A stretch of 64,000 bases of DNA from Sphingomonas sp. LaA6.9 (GTDB lineage: Bacteria; Pseudomonadota; Alphaproteobacteria; Sphingomonadales; Sphingomonadaceae), in contig NZ_JAKVIO010000005.1 in NCBI RefSeq assembly GCF_022601895.1, forward strand, positions 92,039 to 156,038, written 5' to 3'. Shown piece by piece: positions 29,636 to 40,652 of the stretch. The notes under the pieces are model-generated. The model saw only the letters and a list, made by a program, of their open reading frames with translations, had not been told where the DNA came from and ran no database searches. Each line of letters starts with the position of its first letter. The first letter of the stretch is position 1. A program made the translations under genes and the position numbers.

Positions 29636-30898
29636 ATGGCCCGTATTGTAATGAAATTCGGCGGAACCTCGATGGCGGGCATCGAAAGGATTCGCAACGT
29701 CGCGGCGCGCGTCAAACACGAGGTCGATGCCGGCAACGAGGTCGCGGTCGTCGTTTCGGCGATGGCGGGCGAGACCGACCGGCTCGTCAACTTCTGCCGC
29801 GAGGCAAGCTCGCTCTACGACACGCGCGAATATGACGTCGTCGTCGCGGCGGGCGAACAGGTGACGAGCGGCCTGCTCGCGATCACGCTCCAGTCACTGG
29901 GCGTACGCGCGCGCAGCTGGCTCGGCTGGCAGCTTCCCATCCACACCAACGACGCGCATGCCTCGGCGCGGATCGAGACGATCGACACCGAAGCGCTCAT
30001 CGCCGCAATGGCGGGCGGGCAGGTCGCGGTCATCCCGGGCTTCCAGGGCATGGCCGAGGATGGCCGGGTGACGACGCTCGGGCGCGGCGGTTCGGACACC
30101 TCGGCGGTTGCGGTGGCGGCCGCAGTCAAGGCCGACCGCTGTGACATCTACACCGATGTCGACGGCGTCTACACAACCGATCCGCGCATCGTGCCGCGCG
30201 CGCGCAAGCTGAAAAAGGTCACCTACGAGGAAATGCTCGAGCTGGCGAGCGTCGGCGCCAAGGTGCTCCAGACGCGCTCAGTCGGGCTCGCGATGAAGGA
30301 GAAGGTGCGCGTCCAGGTGCTCTCTTCCTTCGAGGATCCGACCGACGACGAACTGCCGGGGACGATGATCGTCGGCGATGATGAGATTGAGGAAAACGAG
30401 ATGGAACGGCAACGCATCACCGGCATCGCGCTGGACAAGAACGAGGCGAAGATCACGCTGACCGATGTGCCCGACCGCCCCGGCGCGGTCGCCGCGATCT
30501 TCGGGCCGCTGGCCGAGGCCAACATCAATGTCGACGTGATCGTGCAGAATATCGCGCACGACACGGGTTCGACCGACGTCACCTTCACCGTCCCCGGCGC
30601 CGAGCTGGCGCGCGCTATCGACGCGCTCGAAAAGGCGAGGGGAACGATCGGCTATGGCGAGCTGAAGCACGACACCAAGATCTGCAAGGTCTCGATCGTC
30701 GGCGTTGGCATGCGCAGCCATGCGGGCGTCGCCTCGACGATGTTCAAGGCGCTGGCCGATCGCGGCATCAACATCCAGGCAATCGCGACCTCCGAGATCA
30801 AGGTCTCGGTGCTGATCGAGGAGGATTATGCCGAGCTCGCGGTCCGCGTGCTGCACACCGCCTATGGTCTCGACGGTCCGGAGCCGCTGGAGGCATGA
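29636..30898 (+). CDS. lysC: Aspartate kinase
   Basis: A 420-residue enzyme that phosphorylates aspartate, the first step toward lysine, threonine and methionine. The kinase domain opens with K-F-G-G-T-S (residues 7-12) and has G-R-G-G-S-D-T-S and Y-T-D-V-D-G-V. Two ACT domains fill about residues 260-420 for feedback inhibition. An internal in-frame ATG at 30401, with GAGGA about 7 nt upstream, lies just before the ACT domains (M-E-R-Q-R-I-T-G), matching the position where some aspartokinases start a separate beta subunit. It overlaps the next gene by 4 bp (ATGA). Confidence 0.96.
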   Translation: MARIVMKFGGTSMAGIERIRNVAARVKHEVDAGNEVAVVVSAMAGETDRLVNFCREASSLYDTREYDVVVAAGEQVTSGLLAITLQSLGVRARSWLGWQLPIHTNDAHASARIETIDTEALIAAMAGGQVAVIPGFQGMAEDGRVTTLGRGGSDTSAVAVAAAVKADRCDIYTDVDGVYTTDPRIVPRARKLKKVTYEEMLELASVGAKVLQTRSVGLAMKEKVRVQVLSSFEDPTDDELPGTMIVGDDEIEENEMERQRITGIALDKNEAKITLTDVPDRPGAVAAIFGPLAEANINVDVIVQNIAHDTGSTDVTFTVPGAELARAIDALEKARGTIGYGELKHDTKICKVSIVGVGMRSHAGVASTMFKALADRGINIQAIATSEIKVSVLIEEDYAELAVRVLHTAYGLDGPEPLEA

Positions 30899-31914
30899 GC
30901 ATCGGTCAGGAACGCCTCGCCCGCCGCATGGCGCGTGGCGCCGAATTCCTCGGTTGCGACGTCGCAATACTGGGCGGCGCGATGAGCTGGATCTCTGAGC
31001 GCAACCTCGTTTCCGCCATCTCCAATGCCGGCGGCTTCGGCGTCATCGCGTGCGGCGCGATGAGCCCCGAGCTGCTCGACACCGAGATCGCCGAGACGAA
31101 GAAGCGGACGGACAAGCCCTTCGGCGTCAATCTCATCACCATGCATCCGCAGCTTTTCGAGCTGATCGGGGTCTGCGCGAAACACAAGGTCAGTCATGTC
31201 GTGCTCGCGGGCGGCCTGCCCCCGGCGGGTGCGCTCGATGCGATCAAGGCGAGCGGCGCGAAGGTCATCTGCTTCGCGCCCGCGCTGGCGCTCGCGAAGA
31301 AGCTGATCCGTTCGGGCGTCGATGCGCTCGTGATCGAGGGGATGGAAGCCGGCGGCCATATCGGCCCGGTCTCGACGTCGGTGCTCGCGCAGGAAATGCT
31401 CCCCGAAATCGCCGATCAGCTTCCCGTTTTCGTCGCGGGCGGGATCGGCAAGGGCCAGCTCATCGCGGGCTATCTCGAAATGGGTGCGGCGGGCGTCCAG
31501 CTCGGCACGCGCTTCGTGTGTGCGACCGAGTGCATCGCGCACCCCAATTTCAAAAAGGCGTTCATTCGCGCCTCGGCGCGCGACGCGATCGCCAGCGTCC
31601 AGATCGATCCGCGTCTGCCCGTGATCCCCGTGCGCGCGCTCCGCAACGCCGAGATGGAAGCCTTCGCCGCCAAGCAGCGCGAAGTCGCGCAGATGCTCGA
31701 CGACGGCAAGGTCGACATGGGCGCCGCCCAGCTCGAAATCGAGCACTACTGGGCGGGCGCGCTGCGCCGCGCGGTCATTGACGGCGATGTGGAGTCGGGA
31801 TCGGTGATGGCGGGCCAGTCGGTCGGCATGGTCAAGGCAGAGGAGCCCGTCGCCGATATCATCGCGACGCTGATGACCGAAGCGGCCGAAGCGCTCGAAA
31901 CGCGCGCACATTGA
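30895..31914 (+). CDS. Nitronate monooxygenase-like flavin oxidoreductase
   Basis: A 339-residue TIM-barrel FMN protein of the 2-nitropropane dioxygenase family. It has L-G-G-A-M-S-W-I, S-N-A-G-G-F-G-V-I, the E-G-M-E-A-G-G-H-I-G motif and V-A-G-G-I-G-K-G with G-A-A-G-V-Q-L-G-T-R-F. These bind FMN and place a catalytic His near G-H-I-G. Members oxidise nitronates or act as trans-2-enoyl reductases, so the substrate is uncertain. It overlaps lysC by 4 bp; that coupling has no obvious metabolic reason. Confidence 0.88.
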   Translation: MSIGQERLARRMARGAEFLGCDVAILGGAMSWISERNLVSAISNAGGFGVIACGAMSPELLDTEIAETKKRTDKPFGVNLITMHPQLFELIGVCAKHKVSHVVLAGGLPPAGALDAIKASGAKVICFAPALALAKKLIRSGVDALVIEGMEAGGHIGPVSTSVLAQEMLPEIADQLPVFVAGGIGKGQLIAGYLEMGAAGVQLGTRFVCATECIAHPNFKKAFIRASARDAIASVQIDPRLPVIPVRALRNAEMEAFAAKQREVAQMLDDGKVDMGAAQLEIEHYWAGALRRAVIDGDVESGSVMAGQSVGMVKAEEPVADIIATLMTEAAEALETRAH

Positions 31915-31920
31915 TCCGTC

Positions 31921-31939
31921 GGCGCCCCGCAGGGGCGCC
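31921..31939 (+). terminator. Hairpin after lysC operon
   Basis: A perfect GGCGCCCC-GCA-GGGGCGCC hairpin 6 bp after the stop of the nitronate monooxygenase gene. No T-run follows, so it is a strong stem but not a textbook intrinsic terminator. Confidence 0.5.
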
Positions 31940-32034
31940 GCGCTGCCCGTTGCACGACGATGCGCGAAAAAGCGGTGCGACATCGCGTGAGCGTATTGGA
32001 AAGCGCGGCGACTTTCTGATAGCCCTTTTCGACA

Positions 32035-34320
32035 ATGGCCTCATCCGCACCGACCACATCCGCCGTCGCCTCCGCGCGCGAAATCCTCACCCGCCTCCAC
32101 GATGTGATGGCGGCGCGCACAGGAGCGCAGGCCAAGCTCAATCAGGTCGTCAACATCGTCGGCGAGGCGCTCGATAGCGAGGTCTGCTCGATCTATCTGC
32201 TGCGCGACGGCGTGCTCGAACTCTTCGCGACGCGCGGGCTGAAGCAGGAGGCCGTCCACGTCACCAAGCTGGCATTCGGCGAGGGGCTGGTCGGCACGAT
32301 CGCCGAGAATGTCGAGATGCTCAATCTCGACGAAGCGGCGAGCCATCCCGATTTCGCCTACAAGCCCGAAACCGGGGAAGAGCTGTTCCACAGTTTCGCA
32401 GGCGTGCCGATCGTGCGCCGCGAAGAGGCGGTGGGCGTGCTCTCGATCCAGCATGCCGAACCGCGCAAATATGACGACCTCGTCATCGAGGCGCTCCAGA
32501 CCGTTGCGATGGTGCTCTCCGAACTGATCGCCAATGCCGGGCTGATCGACGAGAAGGCCGCCGCCGCAGGCCGCGTCCACAATACCGATCCCGTGCGGTT
32601 GACGGGCCTCAAGCTCGTCGACGGAATGGCGCGCGGCTTTGCGGTCTATCACCAGCCGCGCATCACCATCGAGCATACCGTCGCCGAGGATGTTGAGGCG
32701 GAGCGGCACAGGGTCTATTCGGCCTTCGACAAGATGCGCGAGCAGATCGACCGCATGGCGAGCCAGGCCGAGTTTGGCGGCGGCGAGCACCAGGAGGTGC
32801 TCGAGATGTACAAGATGTTCGCCTATGACGAGGGCTGGTCGCGCCGCATCAACGAGGCGATCGACAGCGGCCTCACCGCCGAGGCGGCGATCGAGCGCGT
32901 CCAGCAGCGCACCCGCATGCGCATGCGCCAGATCGACGATCCGCTGCTCGCCGACCGGATGCACGATCTGGAGGATCTCTCCAACCGGCTGTTGCGCATC
33001 GTCTCGGGACAGCTCGGCTCGGCCGCGCAGCTCGGGCTTCGTCAGGACACGATCCTGATCGCGCGCAACCTCGGCCCCGCCGAGCTGCTCGAATATGATC
33101 GCCGCCGTCTGAAAGGCGTGATCCTCGAGGAAGGCTCGCTGACCGCGCACGTCATCATCGTCGCGCGCGCGATGGGCGTCCCCGTGCTGGGCCGGGTCAC
33201 CAATGTCCGTCGCACGATCGGCGAGGGCGACCTCATCCTGCTCGATGCGAGCCAGAGCGCGGTCTTCGTGCGCCCCTCTCCGTCGATGGAAGAGGCCTTC
33301 GAGGCCAAGCTCGACGTCAGCCAGAAGCGCCGCGCCGCCTTTGCCGCGCTGCGCACCGAACCTTCGGTTACGAAGGACGGCACGCATATCGCGTTGATGG
33401 TCAATGCGGGGCTGCGCGACGATGTCGCAGCGCTCGACACCACGGGCGCCGAGGGCATCGGGCTGTTTCGTACCGAATTCCAGTTCCTGGTTTCCGCCAC
33501 CCTGCCGCAGCGCGAACGCCAGCAGCGACTCTACCGCGACGTGCTTGAGGCCGCGGGCGAGCGCCCCGTCATCTTCCGCACCGTCGACATTGGGGGCGAC
33601 AAGGCGCTGCCCTATATGCGCCATGATGGCGAGCATGAGGAGAATCCCGCGATGGGCTGGCGCGCACTGCGCGTCGCGCTCGATCGCAACGGGCTGATGA
33701 AGGCGCAGGCGCGCGCACTCATCGAGGCCGGCGCGGGGCGGACGCTCCACATCATGTTCCCGATGGTCTCCGAGCCGTGGGAGTTCGACGAAGCCAAGGC
33801 GCTGTTCGAGGCGCAGCGCGACTGGGTCTCCTCGCGCGGGCGGATGCTGCCGAATGCGATCCGCTACGGCGCGATGCTCGAAGTGCCCGCGCTCGCCGAA
33901 AGTCTCGATATCCTGCTGCCAAAGATCGACTTCCTGTCGATCGGCACCAATGATCTGACCCAGTTCCTGTTCGCTGCCGACCGCGCGCACCCCAAGCTCG
34001 CCGAACGCTATGACTGGCTGAGCCCTGCGATCCTGCGCTTCCTGCGCCGCGTCGTGGCGCCCGCCAAGGCCGCGGGCGTGCCCGTTGCGGTGTGCGGCGA
34101 AATGGGCGGGCGGACATTGGAGGCGATGGCGCTGATCGGGCTCGGGATCGAGCGGCTTTCGATCACCCCGGCCGCGATCGGACCGGTCAAGGCGATGCTG
34201 CGTTCGCTCGATCGGGCAGCGCTGCAGACTGCGCTTTCGGCCTGGCTCGATACCCCGCCACCCAGCATGCGCGCCGCGCTTTCGGGATGGGCGGTGGAAC
34301 ACGGCGTGGAATTTACCTGA
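32035..34320 (+). CDS. ptsP: PEP-protein phosphotransferase EI-Ntr
   Basis: A 761-residue first enzyme of the nitrogen phosphotransferase chain, which moves phosphate from PEP to NPr. It begins with a GAF domain (about 25-160). The PTS enzyme I part follows: the phospho-histidine in S-L-T-A-H-V-I-I-V-A-R, then G-I-G-L-F-R-T-E-F, D-I-G-G-D-K, and the PEP-binding barrel with I-G-T-N-D-L-T-Q and V-C-G-E-M-G-G. The GAF domain marks it as PtsP rather than the sugar enzyme I. Position after lysC is conserved in alphaproteobacteria. Confidence 0.96.
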   Translation: MASSAPTTSAVASAREILTRLHDVMAARTGAQAKLNQVVNIVGEALDSEVCSIYLLRDGVLELFATRGLKQEAVHVTKLAFGEGLVGTIAENVEMLNLDEAASHPDFAYKPETGEELFHSFAGVPIVRREEAVGVLSIQHAEPRKYDDLVIEALQTVAMVLSELIANAGLIDEKAAAAGRVHNTDPVRLTGLKLVDGMARGFAVYHQPRITIEHTVAEDVEAERHRVYSAFDKMREQIDRMASQAEFGGGEHQEVLEMYKMFAYDEGWSRRINEAIDSGLTAEAAIERVQQRTRMRMRQIDDPLLADRMHDLEDLSNRLLRIVSGQLGSAAQLGLRQDTILIARNLGPAELLEYDRRRLKGVILEEGSLTAHVIIVARAMGVPVLGRVTNVRRTIGEGDLILLDASQSAVFVRPSPSMEEAFEAKLDVSQKRRAAFAALRTEPSVTKDGTHIALMVNAGLRDDVAALDTTGAEGIGLFRTEFQFLVSATLPQRERQQRLYRDVLEAAGERPVIFRTVDIGGDKALPYMRHDGEHEENPAMGWRALRVALDRNGLMKAQARALIEAGAGRTLHIMFPMVSEPWEFDEAKALFEAQRDWVSSRGRMLPNAIRYGAMLEVPALAESLDILLPKIDFLSIGTNDLTQFLFAADRAHPKLAERYDWLSPAILRFLRRVVAPAKAAGVPVAVCGEMGGRTLEAMALIGLGIERLSITPAAIGPVKAMLRSLDRAALQTALSAWLDTPPPSMRAALSGWAVEHGVEFT

Positions 34321-34426
34321 ACTCTTGAAAAAAGCTTCGCAATTGCAGGCTCGCCGCATTGACATTGCGCGCGCGCAAATGTGACATGGGCGCACTGGGT
34401 CGAAAATCTGACAAGTCACGGACGGG

Positions 34427-35347
34427 ATGACGGATCAAAGCGAAGCCGAGGGGATGCACGCAGCCCCCAAGAAAGTTGGGGAGCGGCTTGCCGAGGCGCG
34501 CAAGGCCGCAAATCTTGATCTCGCCGACATTGCGACGCGCACGCGGATCCCGCAGCGCCATCTCGAGGCGATCGAGGAGGGGCGCTATAACGACCTTCCC
34601 GCGATCACCTATTGCTCGGGCTTCACCAAGGCCTATGCGCGTGCGCTGGGGCTGGACGAGGTCGCCTATGCGCGCGACGTGCGCGCCGAGCTCGAGGATT
34701 ATCGCGGCATCGCGCACGAGCCCCAATATTTCGAGCCCGCCGATCCCGCGCGCGTCCCGACGCGGGCGCTCGCCTGGACCACCGCTATCCTCGTGCTCCT
34801 CGTCGTGGGGGGCTTCCTGATCTTCCGGGGCGGCCTGCTCGACGGCATTGGCGGCCGCGACCCCGCCGCGATCGCGGCGGGCACCGATACGCTCGACGAC
34901 GAAGGCAATGAAGCGCTCGCAGCGACCAATGCCGCAGCGCCCGCCGCGCCGACTGCCGCAGCCGCGCCCGCCCCCGCTACGGGCGCCGTGGTGCTCACCG
35001 CCACCCAGGATGTGTGGCTGCGCATCTACGAGGCCGGCGGCAAGCGGCTGTTTGAAAAGACCATGGTGACGGGCGAAACCTATCAGGTTCCCGAGGACGC
35101 CACCAATCCGCAGATCCTGACCGGTCGCCCCGACGCGCTGCGCGTCACCGTCGGCGGTCGCGAGGTCGCACCGCTCGGGCCACCCGAGAAGACCATTGCC
35201 GATGTCGGCGTCAGCGCCGCGGCGCTAGCCGCGCGTGCCGTAGCCGCCGCCCCTGCGGCCCCGACGGCACCGGGAACCGCCCCCGCCGGCACGCCGTTGC
35301 CGTCGGCTACCAACGCCCAGACGCCCCCGGGCCCCGTCCGGCCGTGA
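34427..35347 (+). CDS. RodZ-like helix-turn-helix membrane protein
   Basis: A 306-residue protein with a cytosolic HTH_25 domain (residues about 15-90; V-G-E-R-L-A-E-A-R-K-A-A-N, R-I-P-Q-R-H-L-E-A-I-E-E-G, Y-C-S-G-F-T-K-A-Y-A-R), one transmembrane helix (about 112-133), an Ala/Pro-rich linker, and a DUF4115 domain (about 185-270; T-Q-D-V-W-L-R-I-Y-E-A-G-G). This layout is RodZ, which links MreB to the envelope for rod shape; that role is inferred. The C-terminus is a low-complexity Ala/Pro tail. Confidence 0.85.
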   Translation: MTDQSEAEGMHAAPKKVGERLAEARKAANLDLADIATRTRIPQRHLEAIEEGRYNDLPAITYCSGFTKAYARALGLDEVAYARDVRAELEDYRGIAHEPQYFEPADPARVPTRALAWTTAILVLLVVGGFLIFRGGLLDGIGGRDPAAIAAGTDTLDDEGNEALAATNAAAPAAPTAAAAPAPATGAVVLTATQDVWLRIYEAGGKRLFEKTMVTGETYQVPEDATNPQILTGRPDALRVTVGGREVAPLGPPEKTIADVGVSAAALAARAVAAAPAAPTAPGTAPAGTPLPSATNAQTPPGPVRP

Positions 35348-35360
35348 TCCAGTCGCCGCA

Positions 35361-35376
35361 CCGGCCTTGAGGCCGG
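35361..35376 (+). terminator. Short hairpin after the rodZ-like gene
   Basis: CCGGCC-TTGA-GGCCGG, 13 bp after the stop codon. Strong GC stem without a T-run; possible weak terminator or processing hairpin. Confidence 0.3.
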
Positions 35377-35429
35377 GGCCGCGCTGTCCCATAAGGCGCC
35401 TGAACCATCCTATGAGCGGGACGAATACC

Positions 35430-36341
35430 ATGCGTAGAACGCTGTTTCTGGCGATCCTTCTTGGCGGCATCGCCGCGCAGCCGCTTGCGGCGCAGAGCGG
35501 GGCCAATCTGGCGCCGCGCGTCGACAAGCTCGAAAAGGAAATGAAGGCCGTCCAGCGCAAGGTCTTCCCCGGTGGCGCGCCCGGCTATTTCGAGCCCGAG
35601 ATCGCCCCGCCCGCACAGACGATCGATCCCGCCGGCTCGCCCGCATCAGCCCCGATCGACGATCTGACCGCGCGCGTGAGCGCGCTCGAAACCGAGCTCA
35701 GCAGGCTTACCGAGCAGTCGGAACAGAATGCCTTCAAGCTCAGGCAGCTCGAAGATGCGGCGACGAAATACAAGGCCGAGGTCGACGGCCGTCTGACTGC
35801 GCTCGAAGGCGGCGCAGCGCCTGCAACGCCACCGGCGGCGTCTACGGGGAGCGTCAAGCCCCCCGTTGCCAGGCCCACCGCGGCAGCGCCCACGCTCAGC
35901 ACCGAGCGCGCGGCCCTGCTCGATGCAATCCAGAAGCCCGCAACGGGCGATGCGGGCGAGGATGCATATCTCTACGGCTATCGGCTGTGGGAAGCGAAAT
36001 TCTATCCTCAGGCGCAGGCGCAGCTGAAGGATTTCGTCACGAAATATCCAAAGCACAAGCGCGTCAGCTATGCGCAGAACCTGCTTGGCCGCGCCTATCT
36101 CGACGAGGGCAAGCCCGCGCTCGCCTCGGTCGCATTTTATGACAATTACCAGAAGCTGCCCAAGGGCGAACGCGCGCCCGAAAGCCTCTATTATCTGGGC
36201 GTATCGCTGACGCGGCTCAAAAAGACCGCGGATGCGTGCAAGGTCTTCGAGGAGTTCGACGCGGTCTATGGGGCCACCGCTCTGGCAGGGCTCAAGGCGC
36301 AGGTCGCCAGGGGCAAGGCCGACGCAAAATGCAAGGCGTGA
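35430..36341 (+). CDS. cpoB: Cell division coordinator CpoB (YbgF-like), Tol-Pal associated
   Basis: A 303-residue periplasmic protein. The ATG at 35430 begins a signal peptide (MRRTLFLAILLGGIAAQPLAAQ). A coiled-coil follows (about 25-135; V-D-K-L-E-K-E-M-K-A-V and heptad leucines). The C-terminal about 115 residues form TPR repeats beginning G-E-D-A-Y-L-Y-G-Y-R-L-W, the YbgF signature, with Y-Y-L-G-V-S-L. CpoB coordinates peptidoglycan synthesis with Tol-Pal constriction. Followed by tilS and ftsH, the expected alphaproteobacterial order. Confidence 0.88.
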   Translation: MRRTLFLAILLGGIAAQPLAAQSGANLAPRVDKLEKEMKAVQRKVFPGGAPGYFEPEIAPPAQTIDPAGSPASAPIDDLTARVSALETELSRLTEQSEQNAFKLRQLEDAATKYKAEVDGRLTALEGGAAPATPPAASTGSVKPPVARPTAAAPTLSTERAALLDAIQKPATGDAGEDAYLYGYRLWEAKFYPQAQAQLKDFVTKYPKHKRVSYAQNLLGRAYLDEGKPALASVAFYDNYQKLPKGERAPESLYYLGVSLTRLKKTADACKVFEEFDAVYGATALAGLKAQVARGKADAKCKA

Positions 36342-36386
36342 TCGGCCGATTCCCGCTTTCGCGCGAATGGCGGTAAAGCGGGCGCG

Positions 36387-37325
36387 ATGACCATCGCGCC
36401 CGAAATTCTCGATCGCTTCTTGAATGGCATGCCTGCGCGCAGCGATGACGCGCCCGTCGGCGTTGCGGTATCTGGCGGGCCCGACAGCCTGGCGCTGCTG
36501 CTGCTGGCCGAGGCGGCCTGGCCAGGACAGGTCCGCGCGGCGACGGTCGATCACGGGCTGCGCCCGGAATCCGCGGCAGAGGCGCGCTGGGTCGCCGATA
36601 TGTGCGCCGCACGCGGTGTTCCGCACCACACATTAACGCCTGAAACGCCGATCACAGGTTCGCTTCAGGCCGGGGCGCGGCGTGCGCGCTACGCCTTACT
36701 TGATGCCTGGCGGGAACGCGAGGGCGCGACCTGCGTCATGACCGCGCACCATGCCGACGATCAGGCCGAAACGCTGATCATGCGGCTGAACCGCGGCGCA
36801 GGGGTCGGCGGGCTTGCGGGGATTCGAGCGATCAACGGGCGTGTCGTTCGCCCGCTGCTCGGCTGGCGTCGCGCCGAGCTTCAGGCGATCGTCGATGCAG
36901 CGGGGCTCACCGCGCTGCGCGATCCGTCAAACGAGGACATGCGTTTCGACCGGGCGCGCTTTCGTCGCCATCTCGCCGATGCGCCGTGGCTCGACGCGCA
37001 GGCGCTGGCACGTAGTGCCGCCAATCTCGCCGAGGCCGAGGCGGCGCTTGGCTGGATGGCCGAGCGGCTCGCCGCCGAACGCATCGTCGAGACCGCATCG
37101 GGCATCACGCTCGACCCTTCGGGATTGCCCGCCGAACTGGTCCGCCGCCTGCTGCGCATCGTGCTCCGGCGGCGCGAATCCGGCCTCGATCCCTCGGGCC
37201 CCGCACTGGACCGCGCGCTGGCCGAAATCGCCCTTGGAGCGCAGGTCAGCCTTGGCGACCTGCTTGTGCGCGGCGGCGATATCTGGCAAATTTCCACCGC
37301 TCCGCCTCGCCGTACGGGCATTTGA
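36387..37325 (+). CDS. tilS: tRNA(Ile)-lysidine synthase
   Basis: A 312-residue PP-loop ATPase that adds lysine to C34 of the AUA-reading tRNA-Ile so it is charged and decoded as isoleucine. The P-loop is S-G-G-P-D-S (residues 29-34). H-H-A-D-D-Q-A-E-T, R-G-A-G-V-G-G-L-A-G-I and D-P-S-N-E-D support the family. It is shorter than enterobacterial TilS, as is usual for alphaproteobacteria. It lies 46 bp after cpoB and is followed by ftsH. Confidence 0.93.
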   Translation: MTIAPEILDRFLNGMPARSDDAPVGVAVSGGPDSLALLLLAEAAWPGQVRAATVDHGLRPESAAEARWVADMCAARGVPHHTLTPETPITGSLQAGARRARYALLDAWREREGATCVMTAHHADDQAETLIMRLNRGAGVGGLAGIRAINGRVVRPLLGWRRAELQAIVDAAGLTALRDPSNEDMRFDRARFRRHLADAPWLDAQALARSAANLAEAEAALGWMAERLAAERIVETASGITLDPSGLPAELVRRLLRIVLRRRESGLDPSGPALDRALAEIALGAQVSLGDLLVRGGDIWQISTAPPRRTGI

Positions 37326-37415
37326 GCCCGCCACCCGCAGAAATGCGGGGTGTTGCATTGTCATTAGGCATTTGTGCCCTATCTTGGCGGTGTACGAATC
37401 TATCCGGACACCCTG

Positions 37416-39368
<1,953 letters not shown>

Positions 39369-39371
39369 CGC

Positions 39372-39758
39372 GTGATCCCGGGGGGAGTGCTGGCGCTGCT
39401 GCTCGTGCAGGCGGTGTCGACTGCGCCCGCCATTTCCGGACAAGGCGCCAGCGTCGCCGATTTCCTTGCGCGCGCGCAGGCGGTCAGGAAGCTCGGAGAC
39501 GCCGCGGCGACCTCCTCCGAACTTGCCTCCATCAAGGCGGAGGTCGCGGCGATAACGCGCGCCTATCGTGCCGATCTCGCGAAACAGAAGGCGGCGGGAC
39601 AGCCGACGCATAGCTGCCCGCCCGACCGATCCGGGCTGACATCAGCGAATCTGATGGCCGATCTCAATCAGGTCCCGGTCGAGCTGCGCGCGACCACCAG
39701 CGTCAGGTCGGTCTATTACGCGATGATGAAAAAGCGCTATCCCTGCCCGTTTCCGTGA
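39372..39758 (+). CDS. Rap1a/Tai-like exported protein
   Basis: A 128-residue protein from a GTG 3 bp after the ftsH stop. The N-terminus is hydrophobic and signal-like (V-L-A-L-L-L-V-Q-A-V-S-T-A). The mature part has F-L-A-R-A-Q-A-V, a helical stretch, H-S-C-P-P and a terminal Y-Y-A-M-M-K-K-R-Y-P-C-P. The two cysteines and closing F/Y-P-C match Rap1a/Tai-type proteins, some of which are type VI secretion immunity proteins. No effector is near, so immunity is not supported here; it may be a housekeeping relative. Confidence 0.65.
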   Translation: MIPGGVLALLLVQAVSTAPAISGQGASVADFLARAQAVRKLGDAAATSSELASIKAEVAAITRAYRADLAKQKAAGQPTHSCPPDRSGLTSANLMADLNQVPVELRATTSVRSVYYAMMKKRYPCPFP

Positions 39759-39797
39759 TGCTGCCCCAACGGTATTGAAAGAACGGGAAGGCGATCG

Positions 39798-40388
39798 ATG
39801 CCCATTTATTGCGACGAAAGCGGCGGAACCTCGGCGGGGGCAATGGTGTTCGCGGGCGTCTCGATCGAGGCGGACGCCGCCGATGCCCTGCTTGCGCGCT
39901 TCAGGACGGTCACCGCGATCCGCGGCGAGATGAAGGGAAGCCGTATCTCGCTTGTCGAGCGCGGGCTGTTCTTCGAGCTGCTCGAGCGCTTTGGCGGACG
40001 CGCGATCGTCGCCCAGCTTCCCGCAAAGCACATTCCCGGCGTGCCCGGCGAAAAGGACCGCGACCTCAAGGCCTATGTGGCGCTGCTCGAGGACGTGATC
40101 GAGGCCTGGCTGCCCGAGACGACGGGCTGTGCCGAGGTGATCATTGACGATGGCCGCTACGATCCCGCCACGCTTGGACTTGTCCGCCAGGACATCGCTT
40201 CGCTGCTGGGCACCTGCGGGCGCGCGCGGCTTGCGGACAGTCGCCGCTCCGCGGGCGTCCAGATTGCCGACGTCATCGCCAATTCGGTCTTCAATCTGGC
40301 GATCGCTTCCGAGCGTGCCGAACGCATTCGCCGCATCCTCGCCCCCTTCATGGTGGACAAGGTCGTGCGGCTGAGGACGATCGGGTGA
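39798..40388 (+). CDS. DUF3800 domain protein
   Basis: A 196-residue protein opening I-Y-C-D-E-S-G, the conserved metal-binding-like start of DUF3800, with E-M-K-G-S, I-I-D-D-G-R-Y and the late G-V-Q-I-A-D-V-I-A-N. The acidic residues at both ends resemble an RNase H-like nuclease fold, as suggested for the family, but activity here is unproven. DUF3800 genes are common next to mobile and defence genes; no such neighbour is obvious here. Confidence 0.8.
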   Translation: MPIYCDESGGTSAGAMVFAGVSIEADAADALLARFRTVTAIRGEMKGSRISLVERGLFFELLERFGGRAIVAQLPAKHIPGVPGEKDRDLKAYVALLEDVIEAWLPETTGCAEVIIDDGRYDPATLGLVRQDIASLLGTCGRARLADSRRSAGVQIADVIANSVFNLAIASERAERIRRILAPFMVDKVVRLRTIG

Positions 40389-40513
40389 CGCTTTCATGAA
40401 ATTTTCTTGACGGAGCGCGGAACCCGTTTGCGCCCCGCACGTTCTGTATTGGCTCGATCGAAAGAAAGAGCGACATGACAGGCCCGAACCTTCATGGAAC
40501 GAGCCGTCTAGGG

Positions 40514-40539
40514 AGCCCCGCCGCGAAAGCGACGGGGCT
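40514..40539. terminator. Bidirectional terminator-like hairpin
   Basis: AGCCCCG / CGGGGCT stem (40514-40520 and 40533-40539) closing a 12-nt loop with an inner CGC/GCG pair around GAAA. It lies between the convergent DUF3800 gene and the minus-strand gene at 40653, so it could serve both. Confidence 0.45.
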
Positions 40540-40652
40540 TACCTGTTTCTGGCAATGGGCTGGTCGCACAAGCCCGCCGCTTTCGGCCAGCCGCCGCTTC
40601 TTATGCGACTGTCGCGGAAAGAGGGGCTGATATCCCCTCCCCCCGTCGATTG

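Noticed and set aside
39372..40388. Type VI immunity or defence island near ftsH (Rap1a/Tai-like and DUF3800 genes)
   Set aside because: No effector, secretion or nuclease partner genes are nearby, and the neighbours are housekeeping genes.
40474..40629. A 51-codon frame with a possible AAGAAAGAG site, containing the terminator-like hairpin
   Set aside because: The hairpin lies inside it, the composition is chance-like and the product has no features.
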